From: Psychrobacillus sp042944905
GTDB lineage: Bacteria; Bacillota; Bacilli; Bacillales_A; Planococcaceae
Assembly: GCF_042944905.1 (NCBI RefSeq)
Contig: NZ_CP168496.1
Location: 1,984,001 to 2,048,000 of the forward strand
Direction: 5' to 3'
Length of the DNA: 64,000 nt
Shown: positions 47,558-56,650 of the stretch, in pieces
Layout: each line of letters opens with the position of its first letter
Position numbering within the stretch: position 1 is the stretch's first letter
Translations under genes and position numbers: made by a program
Notes under the pieces: model-generated
Database searches by the model: none
What the model saw: the letters and a program-made list of their open reading frames with translations, nothing else
Told to the model about the DNA's origin: nothing

Positions 47558-48359
47558 CTAGATAGTTCCATTTAATCCCAACTCATAAAAAATAATGCAC
47601 CCTTTTTCTTCTAATTCATCTAACCACTTTGGTATGTTTAATTGGTGATTCCATCTAAGATCCAGCCGTTCTAACCCCTCTATTTCAAACAATGATTTTG
47701 GTAATTCAGTTAGAAGATTACTTCTTAAATCAACTTCTAATAAATTCTTTAATTGTCCAATCTCTTCAGGTAATGTGGTCAATTGATTATGTCTTAAATT
47801 AAATATTCTCAACTTTAAACATTTTTGTAACGATTGAGGTATCTTTTTTAATTCATTTTCTTCCATATCTAAAATACGTAATAATGACAAATCCCCTAAA
47901 TTTTCTGGAAGAGATGTGATTTGATTTTTTTTAAAATGCAATTCCTTCAAATTACTTAATCTACTAATAGTGAACGGCAACTCCTTTAATGATTATTCAT
48001 TACTCGCATTTCTATCAAATTGGTTAAATTTCCAAGTTCATCAGGTAACTTTATTAATCTATTATCACTTAGATTTAAATATTTCACTTTGACTAGCTTA
48101 GAGATTTTCAGGTGGAATAACTTAAATTTCATTATGCCCTGCATCCAGCATTCTAAGTTCTGTTAAATTCACTATATCAGCAGGTATTTTAACGATCTTA
48201 TTCTCAGATATATTCAAAATTTCCAGATGGCGCATTTTATAAATTTCTGTAGGATATTTGTTAACTTATTATCAAAAGGTTTAAATTTGTTATCTCTTTT
48301 ACTGGTACATCCAAATAAGGTAATGAGTCTAATTTCATATGAGGAAAGTTAAGTTGCAT
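47558..48359 (-). pseudogene. Leucine-rich-repeat protein gene, multiply disrupted
   Basis: ATG at 48359 behind AAAGGAGAC starts MQLNFPHMKLDSLPYLDVPV. LRR units then continue in changing frames: frameshifts near 48270 and 48240, a TAA after MLDAGHNEI near 48125, and a further shift near 47990. The last 140 codons (47558-47980) stay open with regular 23-residue repeats such as LRIFNLRHNQLTTLPEEIGQ. The original protein had about 265 residues and roughly nine repeats. Such LRR proteins are often protein-binding. The many lesions rule out a functional full-length product, although the C-terminal repeats could still be expressed. Confidence 0.75.
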
Positions 48360-48637
48360 TTGTCGGTCTCCTTTTGAGATAGTTATCCATGATTCTCAAC
48401 AAACGGTTTTAGTTTTCGGTTCCTTAGTCCATCAAGCAATGGTTTTGGTAATTATAAGTATCAAGTTACTATTGATTGTAGAGGAAATATCACCCTAATG
48501 AATAGACGGTCCCTCTTCCTTACCCTACCGGTGTATTGTAGGTTTGAAAAATAATTAACTTGTCCACATTACTTAATTAAGAAATTTTAGAAATTTCATG
48601 GAAATTAATAAGTACTTCTTGGCTATTTTATAAACAA

Positions 48638-49132
48638 TCACTCTCTAACAGAAGTTAAATCAAATTCATATTGGCTAATGTCATCAAACCCTTTCACACT
48701 AAATAAAAGTTTCCCTTTATTATCAAATCCGAATATTTCTATTATCACTATTACCTTACTGGGTTTATACGAAGCAACATAAGCAAGACTCTCTACTGCT
48801 TTCTCAGTTATGTTAACTGGATATTGCAAGTATAAACTTCGATCATTACCAACGCCGTTTATAATAGGACTATACAGACTAGTGGTTTCTCCAGGTTCTA
48901 TTTTATTTATATTACCTAAATCTTGATATACATGAGCATTCTCAAATGCAAAAAAGAAGTTTAAATCTATAATTACTTGTTTACTTGAATTTTTTATTTC
49001 AATTGTCACACCATCATCGTACTTTATAAACTCGCCTTGCCAAGTCCATATTAATAAGGAGTAAAATCCGAATAAAATTAGAAAAATAGAAACAATGCCA
49101 ATCATTATGTATTTAAATCGATTCTTTTTCAC
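48638..49132 (-). CDS. Single-pass membrane protein, function unknown
   Basis: GTG at 49132 follows GGGAGAGAAAAGG, giving 164 residues. It has a basic KKNRFK start, one helix (YIMIGIVSIFLILFGFYSLL) and an external beta-rich domain (VTIEIKNSSKQVIIDLNF, KVIVIIEIFGFDNKG) of about 130 residues with an FxxxNxG-like strand pattern. No enzyme motif is visible. Confidence 0.6.
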   Translation of the reverse strand: MKKNRFKYIMIGIVSIFLILFGFYSLLIWTWQGEFIKYDDGVTIEIKNSSKQVIIDLNFFFAFENAHVYQDLGNINKIEPGETTSLYSPIINGVGNDRSLYLQYPVNITEKAVESLAYVASYKPSKVIVIIEIFGFDNKGKLLFSVKGFDDISQYEFDLTSVRE

Positions 49133-49214
49133 CCTTTTCTCTCCCACTTTTTAATACTAAAATGTACCTTTATTGAACAAAAAAAACTGTTGAACATCTT
49201 AATCTACAACTTTT

Positions 49215-49340
49215 TTACTTTAATAGGCACAAAAAAATAAATACAGATACTACAATTCCTATATATCCTACTTTTTTATCTTTTGAAAATCTATTACAGT
49301 TAGTTAAGTTACAAAAAGAACTTTCCTTAAAAAAGTCCAT
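49215..49340 (-). CDS. Small C-tail-anchored membrane protein (tentative)
   Basis: ATG at 49340 follows GAGGGGAATAACC by about a dozen bases. The 41 residues read MDFFKESSFCNLTNC, a basic middle, then a C-terminal helix (GYIGIVVSVFIFLCLLK). Two cysteines lie before the helix. The frame is short and the assignment rests on its composition and ribosome site only. Confidence 0.3.
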   Translation of the reverse strand: MDFFKESSFCNLTNCNRFSKDKKVGYIGIVVSVFIFLCLLK

Positions 49341-49461
49341 TTTGATGGTTATTCCCCTCAATTTCTCGAAGTGAATCAGCTTCCGCCGAATTTTGATTTA
49401 ATGACTTTTCCTGTTCTTTGAAATTATATTTCCGACCAGTCAAAAAATCCACATCACCCAA
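49327..49461 (-). CDS. Small hydrophilic protein (tentative)
   Basis: From TTG at 49461, with GGGGAGGG ten bases upstream, 44 codons read GDVDFLTGRKYNFKEQEKSL onwards to NHQNGLF. The product is charged and soluble. It overlaps the start of the next small frame by 14 bases. A minor gene of this size cannot be confirmed without homologues. Confidence 0.3.
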   Translation of the reverse strand: MGDVDFLTGRKYNFKEQEKSLNQNSAEADSLREIEGNNHQNGLF

Positions 49462-49565
49462 TGCATACATACCCTCCCCATTTCAACATATACGTAGTAT
49501 TCGACTAAAAGTTACGTTTAATTTAGTAATGAACTAACCTTTCTAGTTAGCACAAGATAGTTTTT

Positions 49566-50075
49566 CTAATTTATTGGAGAATTGATTTTTTCTACTAATT
49601 CCTCTGCTTGCTTCATAAAGGAATCCATGCTTGCACTTATTGAGATATTTAATCCTAATCCTACTTCACGTAGTATGTCCCGTAGCTCATCAAAGCTCTT
49701 TTTATCTTCTTCGGTTAAATCAACGAAACTATATAATTCATCTTTTGGATATTGATTTAATTTTGAATACAATTTTTCGAGAATTTCCTTATCACTCTTA
49801 GAAAGTGTTCCTAATTGTTCACCTGTAGTGATACCAACCCAGATACCATTCAATACATCTCCCAATTCAACTGTAACCAAATTGGGTTCAGACCAATTTT
49901 CATCCATTTGGTTGGCGATTAAACCTTCCAATTCTACTAAATTATGTTGTACTTCTGTAACAAGAACCTGCTCTTTAACAAAGTTCATCTTTATAATTCC
50001 CCAAGCTACGATTGCGATAAGTAATGTATTCAAACCTATTGAAATTCTGATTAACAGCTTTCTTCTTATACTCAA
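49566..50075 (-). CDS. Membrane-anchored hypothetical protein
   Basis: TTG at 50075 follows GGGAGGTGTGGAG and gives 169 residues. The N-terminus is basic with a membrane helix (RISIGLNTLLIAIVAWGIIK). The external part is mostly helical and acidic, predicted coiled (VTEVQHNLVELEGLIANQMD and a C-terminal MDSFMKQAEELVEKI). The layout resembles the sensor ends of chemotaxis or histidine kinase proteins without any signalling domain. No function is assigned. Confidence 0.55.
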   Translation of the reverse strand: MSIRRKLLIRISIGLNTLLIAIVAWGIIKMNFVKEQVLVTEVQHNLVELEGLIANQMDENWSEPNLVTVELGDVLNGIWVGITTGEQLGTLSKSDKEILEKLYSKLNQYPKDELYSFVDLTEEDKKSFDELRDILREVGLGLNISISASMDSFMKQAEELVEKINSPIN

Positions 50076-50364
50076 CTCCACACCTCCCAATATAGTAAAT
50101 TATACCATTAAAACCATTGTTCTTATCGAATTAATCTGCCCCTAAAGTTTAACCAAAAGAATCGTTTATCCTTTTTGGATAATTGTACCGATTTGTTGAA
50201 TAAAAAATAGGTGGATAAGTTGAATAGTAAATTAAAATTGGGAAGTAATTTCACATTCTTTACTTTTTTTATTTCTCTTAGAATGCAGGATTAGCTAATC
50301 CAATCATCGAATAAATGTAAATGAGAATGAATCTATTCACATGAGAGGATAATGGTGAGCGTTA

Positions 50365-51210
50365 GTGGTAGATAAAGAACAGAAAAAAACCTATGGTCAA
50401 TATGAAATTCCAAACGAAATCCATCTGTTGTATCAATTAGAAAATGACTTAAGCAACGAAGGACTATCACTTAGTCAAATCGGTTTTCAACCAATTTACC
50501 AATTCGTACCGTATTGGATTACACCTCCTGATTTGATTGCTTTTGCCAGTACTGGTGGCGGGGGTATCCATTTCGGTTTTTTAACAGATTTTCATTCAGT
50601 TTCAAATTTAAGTGAAGCACCAATCGTATGTGTTACTCCAACCAATGATCCACCTCTGCGATATATGGCACGAAACATTCGGGAATTTTTAAACTTAGCC
50701 TATTCTGTTCCATATGCTGAAATGCTCGAAACTATGTGGAACTATGAGGATGAAAAACAAATAATTGAACTGATAAAGGAATTTGAGAAAGATACTTCGG
50801 AAAATTGGAAGAGAGATCGCGAGTATATACAAACTCGTTACCAGCAAGTTTTTGGTACAAAGAAATTGGATGTAGTAAACTATTTCATTCAAGTGAAAAA
50901 AGAAAGGGCTGAGACAATTTATATGACTACATTGGATGGACTGGGTGTAGTTCGAACCAAACCATCTATAAAATCAAAACAGCACTTCAATTTTCCATCC
51001 AATCGCAACATCGATGAAGTGGAAATAGAGAAGATGCGAACTTTTTTGGAACATTCCAATGAAACGGAAAAACTAGTATTTGTTCGAGACGCGCATTATC
51101 GGTACGTCGTATCGTCAGGTTACGATGAAGCAATATGGGAGTTGTTACTAGAATTACTGATTTCATTAAAACTGGAAGATGAGGCGGAAAGTGTCTCTGA
51201 AAGGTGCTAA
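50365..51210 (+). CDS. SMI1/KNR4 (SUKH)-like protein
   Basis: The 281-residue soluble protein contains the SUKH-like phrase DLIAFASTGGGGIHFGFLTD (residues about 51-70), where a strand-glycine turn follows a Tyr/Trp/Pro-rich segment (FVPYWITPP). SUKH proteins include immunity proteins against contact-dependent or secreted toxins, but no toxin gene is visible next to it. The start is GTG at 50365 with a weak GGTGAG site. A terminator at 51254-51282 ends the transcript. Family assignment is moderate, immunity role speculative. Confidence 0.5.
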   Translation: MVDKEQKKTYGQYEIPNEIHLLYQLENDLSNEGLSLSQIGFQPIYQFVPYWITPPDLIAFASTGGGGIHFGFLTDFHSVSNLSEAPIVCVTPTNDPPLRYMARNIREFLNLAYSVPYAEMLETMWNYEDEKQIIELIKEFEKDTSENWKRDREYIQTRYQQVFGTKKLDVVNYFIQVKKERAETIYMTTLDGLGVVRTKPSIKSKQHFNFPSNRNIDEVEIEKMRTFLEHSNETEKLVFVRDAHYRYVVSSGYDEAIWELLLELLISLKLEDEAESVSERC

Positions 51211-51253
51211 ACACATTTAAAGTCGTAAATTATACGGCAATTTAACCTTTAAT

Positions 51254-51282
51254 AAAAAGCCTGAAATTGCTTCAGGCTTTTA
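51254..51282 (+). terminator. Rho-independent terminator
   Basis: AAAAAGCCTGA and TCAGGCTTTT form a 10-bp stem around AATTGCT, with a T-run on the right. It follows the SUKH-like gene by about 45 bases. Confidence 0.8.
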
Positions 51283-51533
51283 CTATTATTTATAAAACAA
51301 AATGACAGTTGTTTTATTTCTTTACTATAGTTATTCGATTCGTTCTTCATCTAAACGTTAGTAAAGTTTCAAGTTACTCTTAGTCGAAGAGCTTGCATTG
51401 AGCCAACTTTCTTATATGCAATGATATACCCACATACTTAAAAGACCGGTGCATTATATTATTAAGTATCTTTAGACTTGGGGCTGTGCCATCATTTCCA
51501 TAACCGAGATTCAGTTCTAAAACATTAAAAATT
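51283..51533. other. Intergenic stretch, no gene seen
   Basis: No supported frame lies between the terminator and the GNAT gene on the opposite strand. Confidence 0.4.
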
Positions 51534-51956
51534 CTATAGATCTTTTTTTAAATAGTAATGCTTATAGTCCCTGCCTACATTATCTAAACTCCCAAACACT
51601 TTATATCCATTCATTTCATAAAATCCTAACGCTTGGAAACTTAAGGTATCTACCTTTATGAAATCGCACTCTTTTTTTATAGCTATCTTCTCAAGTTCCG
51701 ATAATAATTTTGTTCCAAATCCCGAATATCGCATATCCTCATCTATCATAAAAGTATGAATTTCTAACCAATTCCAACACACTTCTGCGAGTATTCCGCC
51801 ACGGGTATTGCCGTTTTCGTCTTTAAGAAATAAACTGATTTCTTCGTATCTGCCACCTAAATCTACTGGAAAATGCTTTAAATTAAACTTATAAAGCTCA
51901 TCATCAATATATTGTTTATCAATTTCAGTAAATTCTTTAGTAATATGTAAACTCAT
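51534..51956 (-). CDS. GNAT-family N-acetyltransferase
   Basis: The 140-residue GNAT has motif A as MIDEDMRYSGFGTKLLSELE (RxxGxG) and motif B as ALGFYEMNGYKVFGS. The N-terminal KDENGNTRGGILAEVCWNWL is typical of small Bacillus GNATs with unknown substrates. RBS AAAGGAGAAATG precedes the ATG. A second, broken GNAT gene follows on the same strand. Confidence 0.8.
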   Translation of the reverse strand: MSLHITKEFTEIDKQYIDDELYKFNLKHFPVDLGGRYEEISLFLKDENGNTRGGILAEVCWNWLEIHTFMIDEDMRYSGFGTKLLSELEKIAIKKECDFIKVDTLSFQALGFYEMNGYKVFGSLDNVGRDYKHYYLKKDL

Positions 51957-52007
51957 TATTCATTTCTCCTTTTATATCATTTTTATACGAATTGTTTACC
52001 ACAAAAG

Positions 52008-52580
52008 TTATGCATTCTTTTTCAAAAATTCTGTTTGCAACAAACCATAGATCAACATATCTTTGCATTCCCCCGTAACACCGTGATATTCATACTGTCT
52101 TAAACAACCTTCTTTCTTAAAGTAGATTTTGGTCAATAATTTCTTTGAAGCAATATTTTCATCTGTGACGATTGCCTGTATTCTTACTAAACCTAACTGA
52201 TTAAATCCTATTGATAATACATCTTCTACAGCTTCAGACATAATGCCACGACACCAATATTCTTCGGATAATTCATACCCAATTTCAGCTCGTTTGCCTG
52301 AAAATTCACTTAAGAAAATCGTACCAATAATTTCATTTGTTACTTTGTTAGCAATAGCAAAACGAATAATCTAGCCTTCATCGTAACCTTCGTTCCAAGT
52401 ATTGATTACTTCATAACTTCTTTCTAAAGATTCGGGTCCGTTCCAATCGAGATGACGGTATACCTTTTCATTTGAATAATAGTTGAATAGGGTAGGGGCA
52501 TCCTCTAACTCTAATTTTCTTAATATAATGCTTTTAGTTTGTACTGTCGGAAACGTTCCTAATAATTTTGAAAAGTTCAT
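52008..52580 (-). pseudogene. RimJ/RimL-type GNAT with an internal TAG
   Basis: The frame starts MNFSKLLGTFPTVQTKSIIL and LRKLELEDA, typical of RimJ/RimL-like acetyltransferases. It stops at TAG (52371-52373, codon 70) and continues in the same frame with IIRFAIANKVTNEIIGTIFL, EIGYELSEEYWCRGIMSEAV, then LVRIQAIVTDENIASKKLL to 52008. All expected motifs are present across the stop, so a single nonsense change disables an otherwise complete 190-residue enzyme. Start ATG follows AGGAGATAAA. Confidence 0.8.
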
Positions 52581-52850
52581 TTTATCTCCTCTATCTCTTC
52601 TATAATTTAAGATTATCTGTGAGATTGCACGAATAAACTTTCTATATCTAGCATAGTTTTCTCTCCCTTTTCAAAAAGATTACAATATATCTAATTCATA
52701 ATTTCCAATCAATTAAAATGTGACCTAAATAGAATAATTGTGCCTTCAAAACTATTAGCTGATTCATTTTCTCTCACCTATTATAAGGTTTTATTAGATT
52801 ATATCTGACTTACAATACTACAAAAACCTCATACTTGTTTCATAAAAGAA

Positions 52851-52887
52851 AATAAGCCAATGCGGTATTAAACCCCATTGGCTTATT
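52851..52887 (-). terminator. Terminator after the CD3324-like gene
   Basis: AATAAGCCAATG and CATTGGCTTATT pair perfectly over 12 bases with a 13-base loop. On the minus strand it follows the gene ending at 52891 at once. Confidence 0.8.
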
Positions 52888-52890
52888 TCA

Positions 52891-53172
52891 TTAATTTATT
52901 CTATTTCTTTTTTCTTTTAGTACAATTCTTTGAATACTCTTTAATGACAAATAATATTTTCCAGCTAAAGTATCCATATCCATTCCCGATTGATAATCGT
53001 TATAAATATCAGAATTTCTTAAATCAATTTCTCTTCTTATAGCAGTACTGGATCCCCAACTCTTTTTATTGTCTTCTTTTCTCGGGATGTATATATATTC
53101 TCCATCAACATACTTTTGTATTAGCTTTATCAACTCAACTGGTAGTAGATTCTTTGCTTTTATATAGCTCAT
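52891..53172 (-). CDS. CD3324-family helix-turn-helix protein
   Basis: ATG at 53172 (MSYIKAKNLLPVELI) follows AGGAGTGCAAAA, giving 93 residues. The N-terminal KNLLPVELIKLIQKYVDGEY, then IYIPRKEDNKKSWG, is the hallmark of the CD3324/Mor-like family of small regulators. The C-terminal part (DYQSGMDMDTLAGKYYLSLK then SIQRIV) forms a helix-turn-helix. It is a likely DNA-binding regulator with unknown target. Perfect hairpins flank it on both sides (52851-52887 and 53211-53253). Confidence 0.8.
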   Translation of the reverse strand: MSYIKAKNLLPVELIKLIQKYVDGEYIYIPRKEDNKKSWGSSTAIRREIDLRNSDIYNDYQSGMDMDTLAGKYYLSLKSIQRIVLKEKRNRIN

Positions 53173-53210
53173 TTTTGCACTCCTAAATATTAGTATTTCT
53201 TTTAGGAAGA

Positions 53211-53253
53211 GCAAAGGCTATTTTTATTTGTATAATTATGCAATAGCCTTTGC
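53211..53253. terminator. Hairpin upstream of the CD3324-like gene
   Basis: GCAAAGGCTAT and ATAGCCTTTGC pair perfectly over 11 bases. It could end the minus-strand transcript of the DUF2441 gene or form part of the 5' leader of the regulator. Confidence 0.5.
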
Positions 53254-53458
53254 TATGCAAAAATAGTATTCCTTCTCATACAATCAATCCTCCTTGCATT
53301 TTAGCTTTTTTATTTTCCTACGATTCTGTTTTAATTATTAGTTGTTTCAAATTCAACTTTAACACCTTGTTACCCATTAACTCAATATAAACATTCTGAA
53401 TGCTCGGCCTATTAAAAAGTCTTTTTCTGAGTCTCTTTTTCAATACCAATTTACTTAT

Positions 53459-54049
53459 TTACGAGAAATCTTCAATAATTTCTACCACTTCAATTATTCC
53501 GTCAATCAAAAGCTCAGGTAGCTCGTTTTTTATGTTACCCTTCCAATATTCTCTAGCTTGTTGAATTTTTTTGGAAAAAGGGACCCCATCCTCCTTCGGT
53601 AAAAGGTTTCCATCTCCCTCAAAAGAATTTCCAATAACTCGAAGTTTAACAATCTGCAAAACCTTTCTATTGTAAGAATCAAATAATACTTTCCATTTCA
53701 AAGTGTCCTCATAGCTTTTCGCAGCGTATAAGCAAGACAACCTTGAAGGATATTCAGGATATTCTTGTATTCTAACCATCTCTACAATTACTTCTCTAAT
53801 AGCTCTGATTGTTTGATCCACATAATTTAAAGCTACTTGGGCATCTTGATTATTCAAGTTCAAGCCTTCATTTGTATAATGACCTTGGAAAATCTGAATG
53901 AAGTCTTCACCTTTAGAATTCAGTTGTTCCCTCTCAAAAAAGAAGGTATATAAGGTGTTCTTTTGATTCTTGCCAAAGTTAATAATCTGCCCTAGACTCA
54001 TTTTTTTCCTAGTAACAATATGATAAACATACAATTCGTTCTTTTCCAT
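53459..54049 (-). CDS. DUF2441-family protein
   Basis: The 196-residue protein begins LYVYHIVTRKKMSLGQIINF and contains RSLxxxxxxE-like and PSRLSCLYAAKSYEDTLKWK stretches typical of DUF2441 proteins of Bacillus. These resemble ADP-ribosyltransferase-like or RES-like small folds, with an N-terminal H/R strand and a later YVxxE. No biochemical role is established. RBS TTGGAGGCAAACT precedes the ATG. Confidence 0.7.
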   Translation of the reverse strand: MEKNELYVYHIVTRKKMSLGQIINFGKNQKNTLYTFFFEREQLNSKGEDFIQIFQGHYTNEGLNLNNQDAQVALNYVDQTIRAIREVIVEMVRIQEYPEYPSRLSCLYAAKSYEDTLKWKVLFDSYNRKVLQIVKLRVIGNSFEGDGNLLPKEDGVPFSKKIQQAREYWKGNIKNELPELLIDGIIEVVEIIEDFS

Positions 54050-54082
54050 AGTTTGCCTCCAATTGAACCCATCATTATGGAT

Positions 54083-54304
54083 TTACATATCTAATGTCAT
54101 AACAATTATTACGATAAAAACCACTGTGAAGAAAATACCTCTAATTATTAGGGAATGCCTTACAAATGCCTCATTTACTTTAGGTTCCATTATGTATGCC
54201 GGTTGAAACCATAAATGAATAGCCTTTGTTGGATTTATATATTGCCAAATCGAAATTGCATAGAATGCAATGACAATAATAATAAATAAAATTGTGTTAG
54301 ACAT
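54083..54304 (-). CDS. Small membrane protein (DUF6199-like)
   Basis: The 73-residue protein has two helices, one at the N-terminus (ILFIIIVIAFYAISIWQY) and one near the C-terminus (IIRGIFFTVVFIVIIVMTL). They are separated by INPTKAIHLWFQPAYIMEPK, a proline- and tryptophan-containing loop as in the YbaN/DUF6199 type. RBS GAGGGGGATTAT precedes the ATG. No function known. Confidence 0.6.
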   Translation of the reverse strand: MSNTILFIIIVIAFYAISIWQYINPTKAIHLWFQPAYIMEPKVNEAFVRHSLIIRGIFFTVVFIVIIVMTLDM

Positions 54305-54344
54305 ATAATCCCCCTCACCGTCCAGTTCATCGAATAAGTAAATG

Positions 54345-54851
54345 CTATTTTATTGCATTTCGTAAGTTTGTAACATTATTCGGATTAATTGCCCATTTAC
54401 TCATAAGCTCTTTTTGCCTATTTTTTAGATCTTCATATGGTTGTTCAATCATTTCTACCACATTAAACCTTTCATCGAAGACCTTAGAATCTTTTATTTT
54501 TCTATAACCACCAAATCCTAAGTCGTCATTTAGAAGCCAAACAACTCTTTTGATATTTGCAAATAAAATCCCACCGGTACACATAGGACAAGGCTCTAAT
54601 GAAGTGTATATTGTGAATTTTTCTCTTTTTATTTTTGCATTAAATATTGTTTTACCCGCATTTCTTATAGCATCAATTTCTGCGTGAGCAGTTGCATCTT
54701 TTGCTGGATGTACCCTATTTCGACCTTTAGAAATTAAGTTAAAGTTTTCATCAACAATTACCGCCCCTACTGGGTATGTATTTTCCTTTAATGCTTGCTC
54801 TGCCTCTTCCAATGCCATTTCTAAAAAAAGTCTATCTTTATCCATACTCAT
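54345..54851 (-). CDS. Cytidine/deoxycytidylate deaminase family zinc enzyme
   Basis: The 168-residue deaminase has the zinc and catalytic residues H56-A-E58 in TAHAEIDAIRNAG and C88, C91 in LEPCPMCTGG. This is the TadA/guanine-deaminase side of the family. The start motif LFLEMALEEAEQALKENTYP fits guanine or nucleoside deaminases. It is not the housekeeping TadA by position, and the substrate is uncertain. RBS AGAGGTAGGG precedes the ATG. Confidence 0.85.
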   Translation of the reverse strand: MSMDKDRLFLEMALEEAEQALKENTYPVGAVIVDENFNLISKGRNRVHPAKDATAHAEIDAIRNAGKTIFNAKIKREKFTIYTSLEPCPMCTGGILFANIKRVVWLLNDDLGFGGYRKIKDSKVFDERFNVVEMIEQPYEDLKNRQKELMSKWAINPNNVTNLRNAIK

Positions 54852-54960
54852 AATTTTCCCTACCTCTGATATTGGATTTGTGTAATATTTTGTTCAACTA
54901 TATTGCCCCTTGAGTTCACTAAGAAATGGTGTAGTATTCAGCTTTAGTCCCTTGTTTTGA

Positions 54961-55734
54961 TTAAATAAACCCCAAATTTTTTAATGCATATTCAATTCCG
55001 TCGTCACCGGATTTTTTAGTTACGAGATCAGCTATGTTTTTTAATTTTTCATTTCCATTTCCCATGGATATGCCAAGTCCTACTAACTCCAACATATCTA
55101 TATCATTTTCTCCATCGCCAAAAGCTACCGCTTCCGATTTATCAATTCCAAAGTAGTCTAATACTTTAAGGATTGCTATTGACTTAGAGACGTCATGTTG
55201 CAGTACATTTAACACATAAGGATGCCATCTTTTAAATGTAATATGTGGAAATGTATATATGTATTTCTGAACAGTATCATCGTTTGCGAATAAGCACATT
55301 AAATAAACTTCTTCTTCATTAATTTTAGAGTTAATAATAGGATACTCATTCAATGACAAAGTTTCCTTTAATGCTTTTAAAATACTTGGATCTTGTACTC
55401 CATTCATGCTAAATTCCTCGGTATAAAAGGAGAGCGCGTTATTCTGCATGTATGCAAATTCAACCATTTCTTGAATGATCTCTTTATCCATCGTAATTTT
55501 ATGAATCACTTTTTGATTATGCTTTACATAGGCTCCATTTGCTGTGATGAAAGTATCAATTCCTATTTCCTCTATTTCCCTGCACATGGAAAAAGGTCTT
55601 CCCGTTGCAGCAACAACCTTTATTCCTTTGTTTTTTAATGCTCTTATAGCTTTTTTAGTGCTTTTAGAAATGGTTCCATCCCTGTGATGTGTAATTGTTC
55701 CATCAACATCGAAAAATACAATTTTGTAGGTCAT
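54961..55734 (-). CDS. Cof-type HAD phosphatase
   Basis: The 257-residue HAD hydrolase has motif I DVDGT (nucleophile D9, acid D11), motif II ATGRP, a C2-type cap and motif IV AVAFGDGENDIDML. Cof-type enzymes dephosphorylate small sugar or cofactor phosphates in the cytosol. The family has broad specificity. RBS AAGGGGGATATT precedes the ATG. Confidence 0.9.
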   Translation of the reverse strand: MTYKIVFFDVDGTITHHRDGTISKSTKKAIRALKNKGIKVVAATGRPFSMCREIEEIGIDTFITANGAYVKHNQKVIHKITMDKEIIQEMVEFAYMQNNALSFYTEEFSMNGVQDPSILKALKETLSLNEYPIINSKINEEEVYLMCLFANDDTVQKYIYTFPHITFKRWHPYVLNVLQHDVSKSIAILKVLDYFGIDKSEAVAFGDGENDIDMLELVGLGISMGNGNEKLKNIADLVTKKSGDDGIEYALKNLGFI

Positions 55735-55951
55735 AAATATCCCCCTTATAGTTCACAAAGTTAAAAGAGCTGCATTGCAACTCAATGATCTTCTACTAGA
55801 GCCAACATTAGTTGAATAAGAGCACTTTCCATTTCTATATGTCAAATCCTAAACTAATAATCTTCCACTCATTGTTATACATTTTAAAAGTTATTCCTAG
55901 GAATGCTGGAGGACTTTTGGGCTCTCCATTTAAATTGCTCAAAAGTTTGAT

Positions 55952-56110
55952 TTAATTTTCTATCATTTTTTCTTTTTCATTTAATCTTTCAGTAAATTTT
56001 GCATTATCTTCTTCAAACTTACTTTCATTCCCATCTAAAGAGTCATCTTTCTCAGAACAAGCTATTACGAGCGTAAAACTACAAATAATAAATATCAATA
56101 ATTCCCTCAC
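55952..56110 (-). CDS. Small lipoprotein
   Basis: GTG at 56110 follows GGGAGGAAAATA. The 52-residue product starts REILLIF-like (V-R-E-L-L-I-F-I-I-C-S-F) and has the lipobox LVIAC, then an acidic and lysine-rich mature peptide of about 33 residues ending EKEKMIEN. It may be a complete short lipoprotein or the truncated front of a longer one. It lies just downstream of another broken lipoprotein gene. Confidence 0.5.
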   Translation of the reverse strand: MRELLIFIICSFTLVIACSEKDDSLDGNESKFEEDNAKFTERLNEKEKMIEN

Positions 56111-56191
56111 TATTTTCCTCCCGATTCCTAATTTTTTTCTATTTATTTGCAATTTTAGGTTTTCATCTAGTCGCTTCTCATTATAAGTCGT

Positions 56192-56386
56192 TTATTTAGG
56201 GTTCCAAATTAACTCCATAAACTTTTCATAAGGACCTTTAAACTGATGATCCAGAACTTTTATAAATGCAGTCCTATACGGGTCTTCCACCTATGTTAGA
56301 GAGCAAGCAGTCATCAAAAACCCTGACATAATAATTATTATGCTTAAAATAACAATACATAAGGTTCTATTCCTAAGATCAATCAT
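56192..56386 (-). pseudogene. Lipoprotein gene fragment with an internal TAG
   Basis: ATG at 56384-56386 behind AGAGGGA starts MIDLRNRTLCIVILSIIIIM and lipobox LMTAC. Two residues later (SLT) comes TAG at 56291-56293. The same frame continues as VEDPYRTAFIKVLDHQFKGP and ends WNPK at 56192. Related Bacillus lipoproteins continue much further after the EDPY-like motif, so the 3' part is also lost. One nonsense codon and a truncation make this a remnant. Confidence 0.6.
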
Positions 56387-56650
56387 TCAGAATTCCCTCT
56401 TTAAAATGATACGGCTTATTCTCCAGAAGGTTTCAATAATTCTCATTTACTATTGTTTCTGCTAATTACCATATTAATGCCTTTTTTCTTATTCAACCTT
56501 TCTATTTAGTTAAAGAAGGAATATTAGAATGCTCTATTTACATAGATTAATTTTAGTAATTGTAATAAAATATTGAACAACTTAACTTATTCAAACAGCT
56601 ATAATCGAATATTTTTTTTAAAAAAATCGATTTAAATTGGGGAGTGAAAC

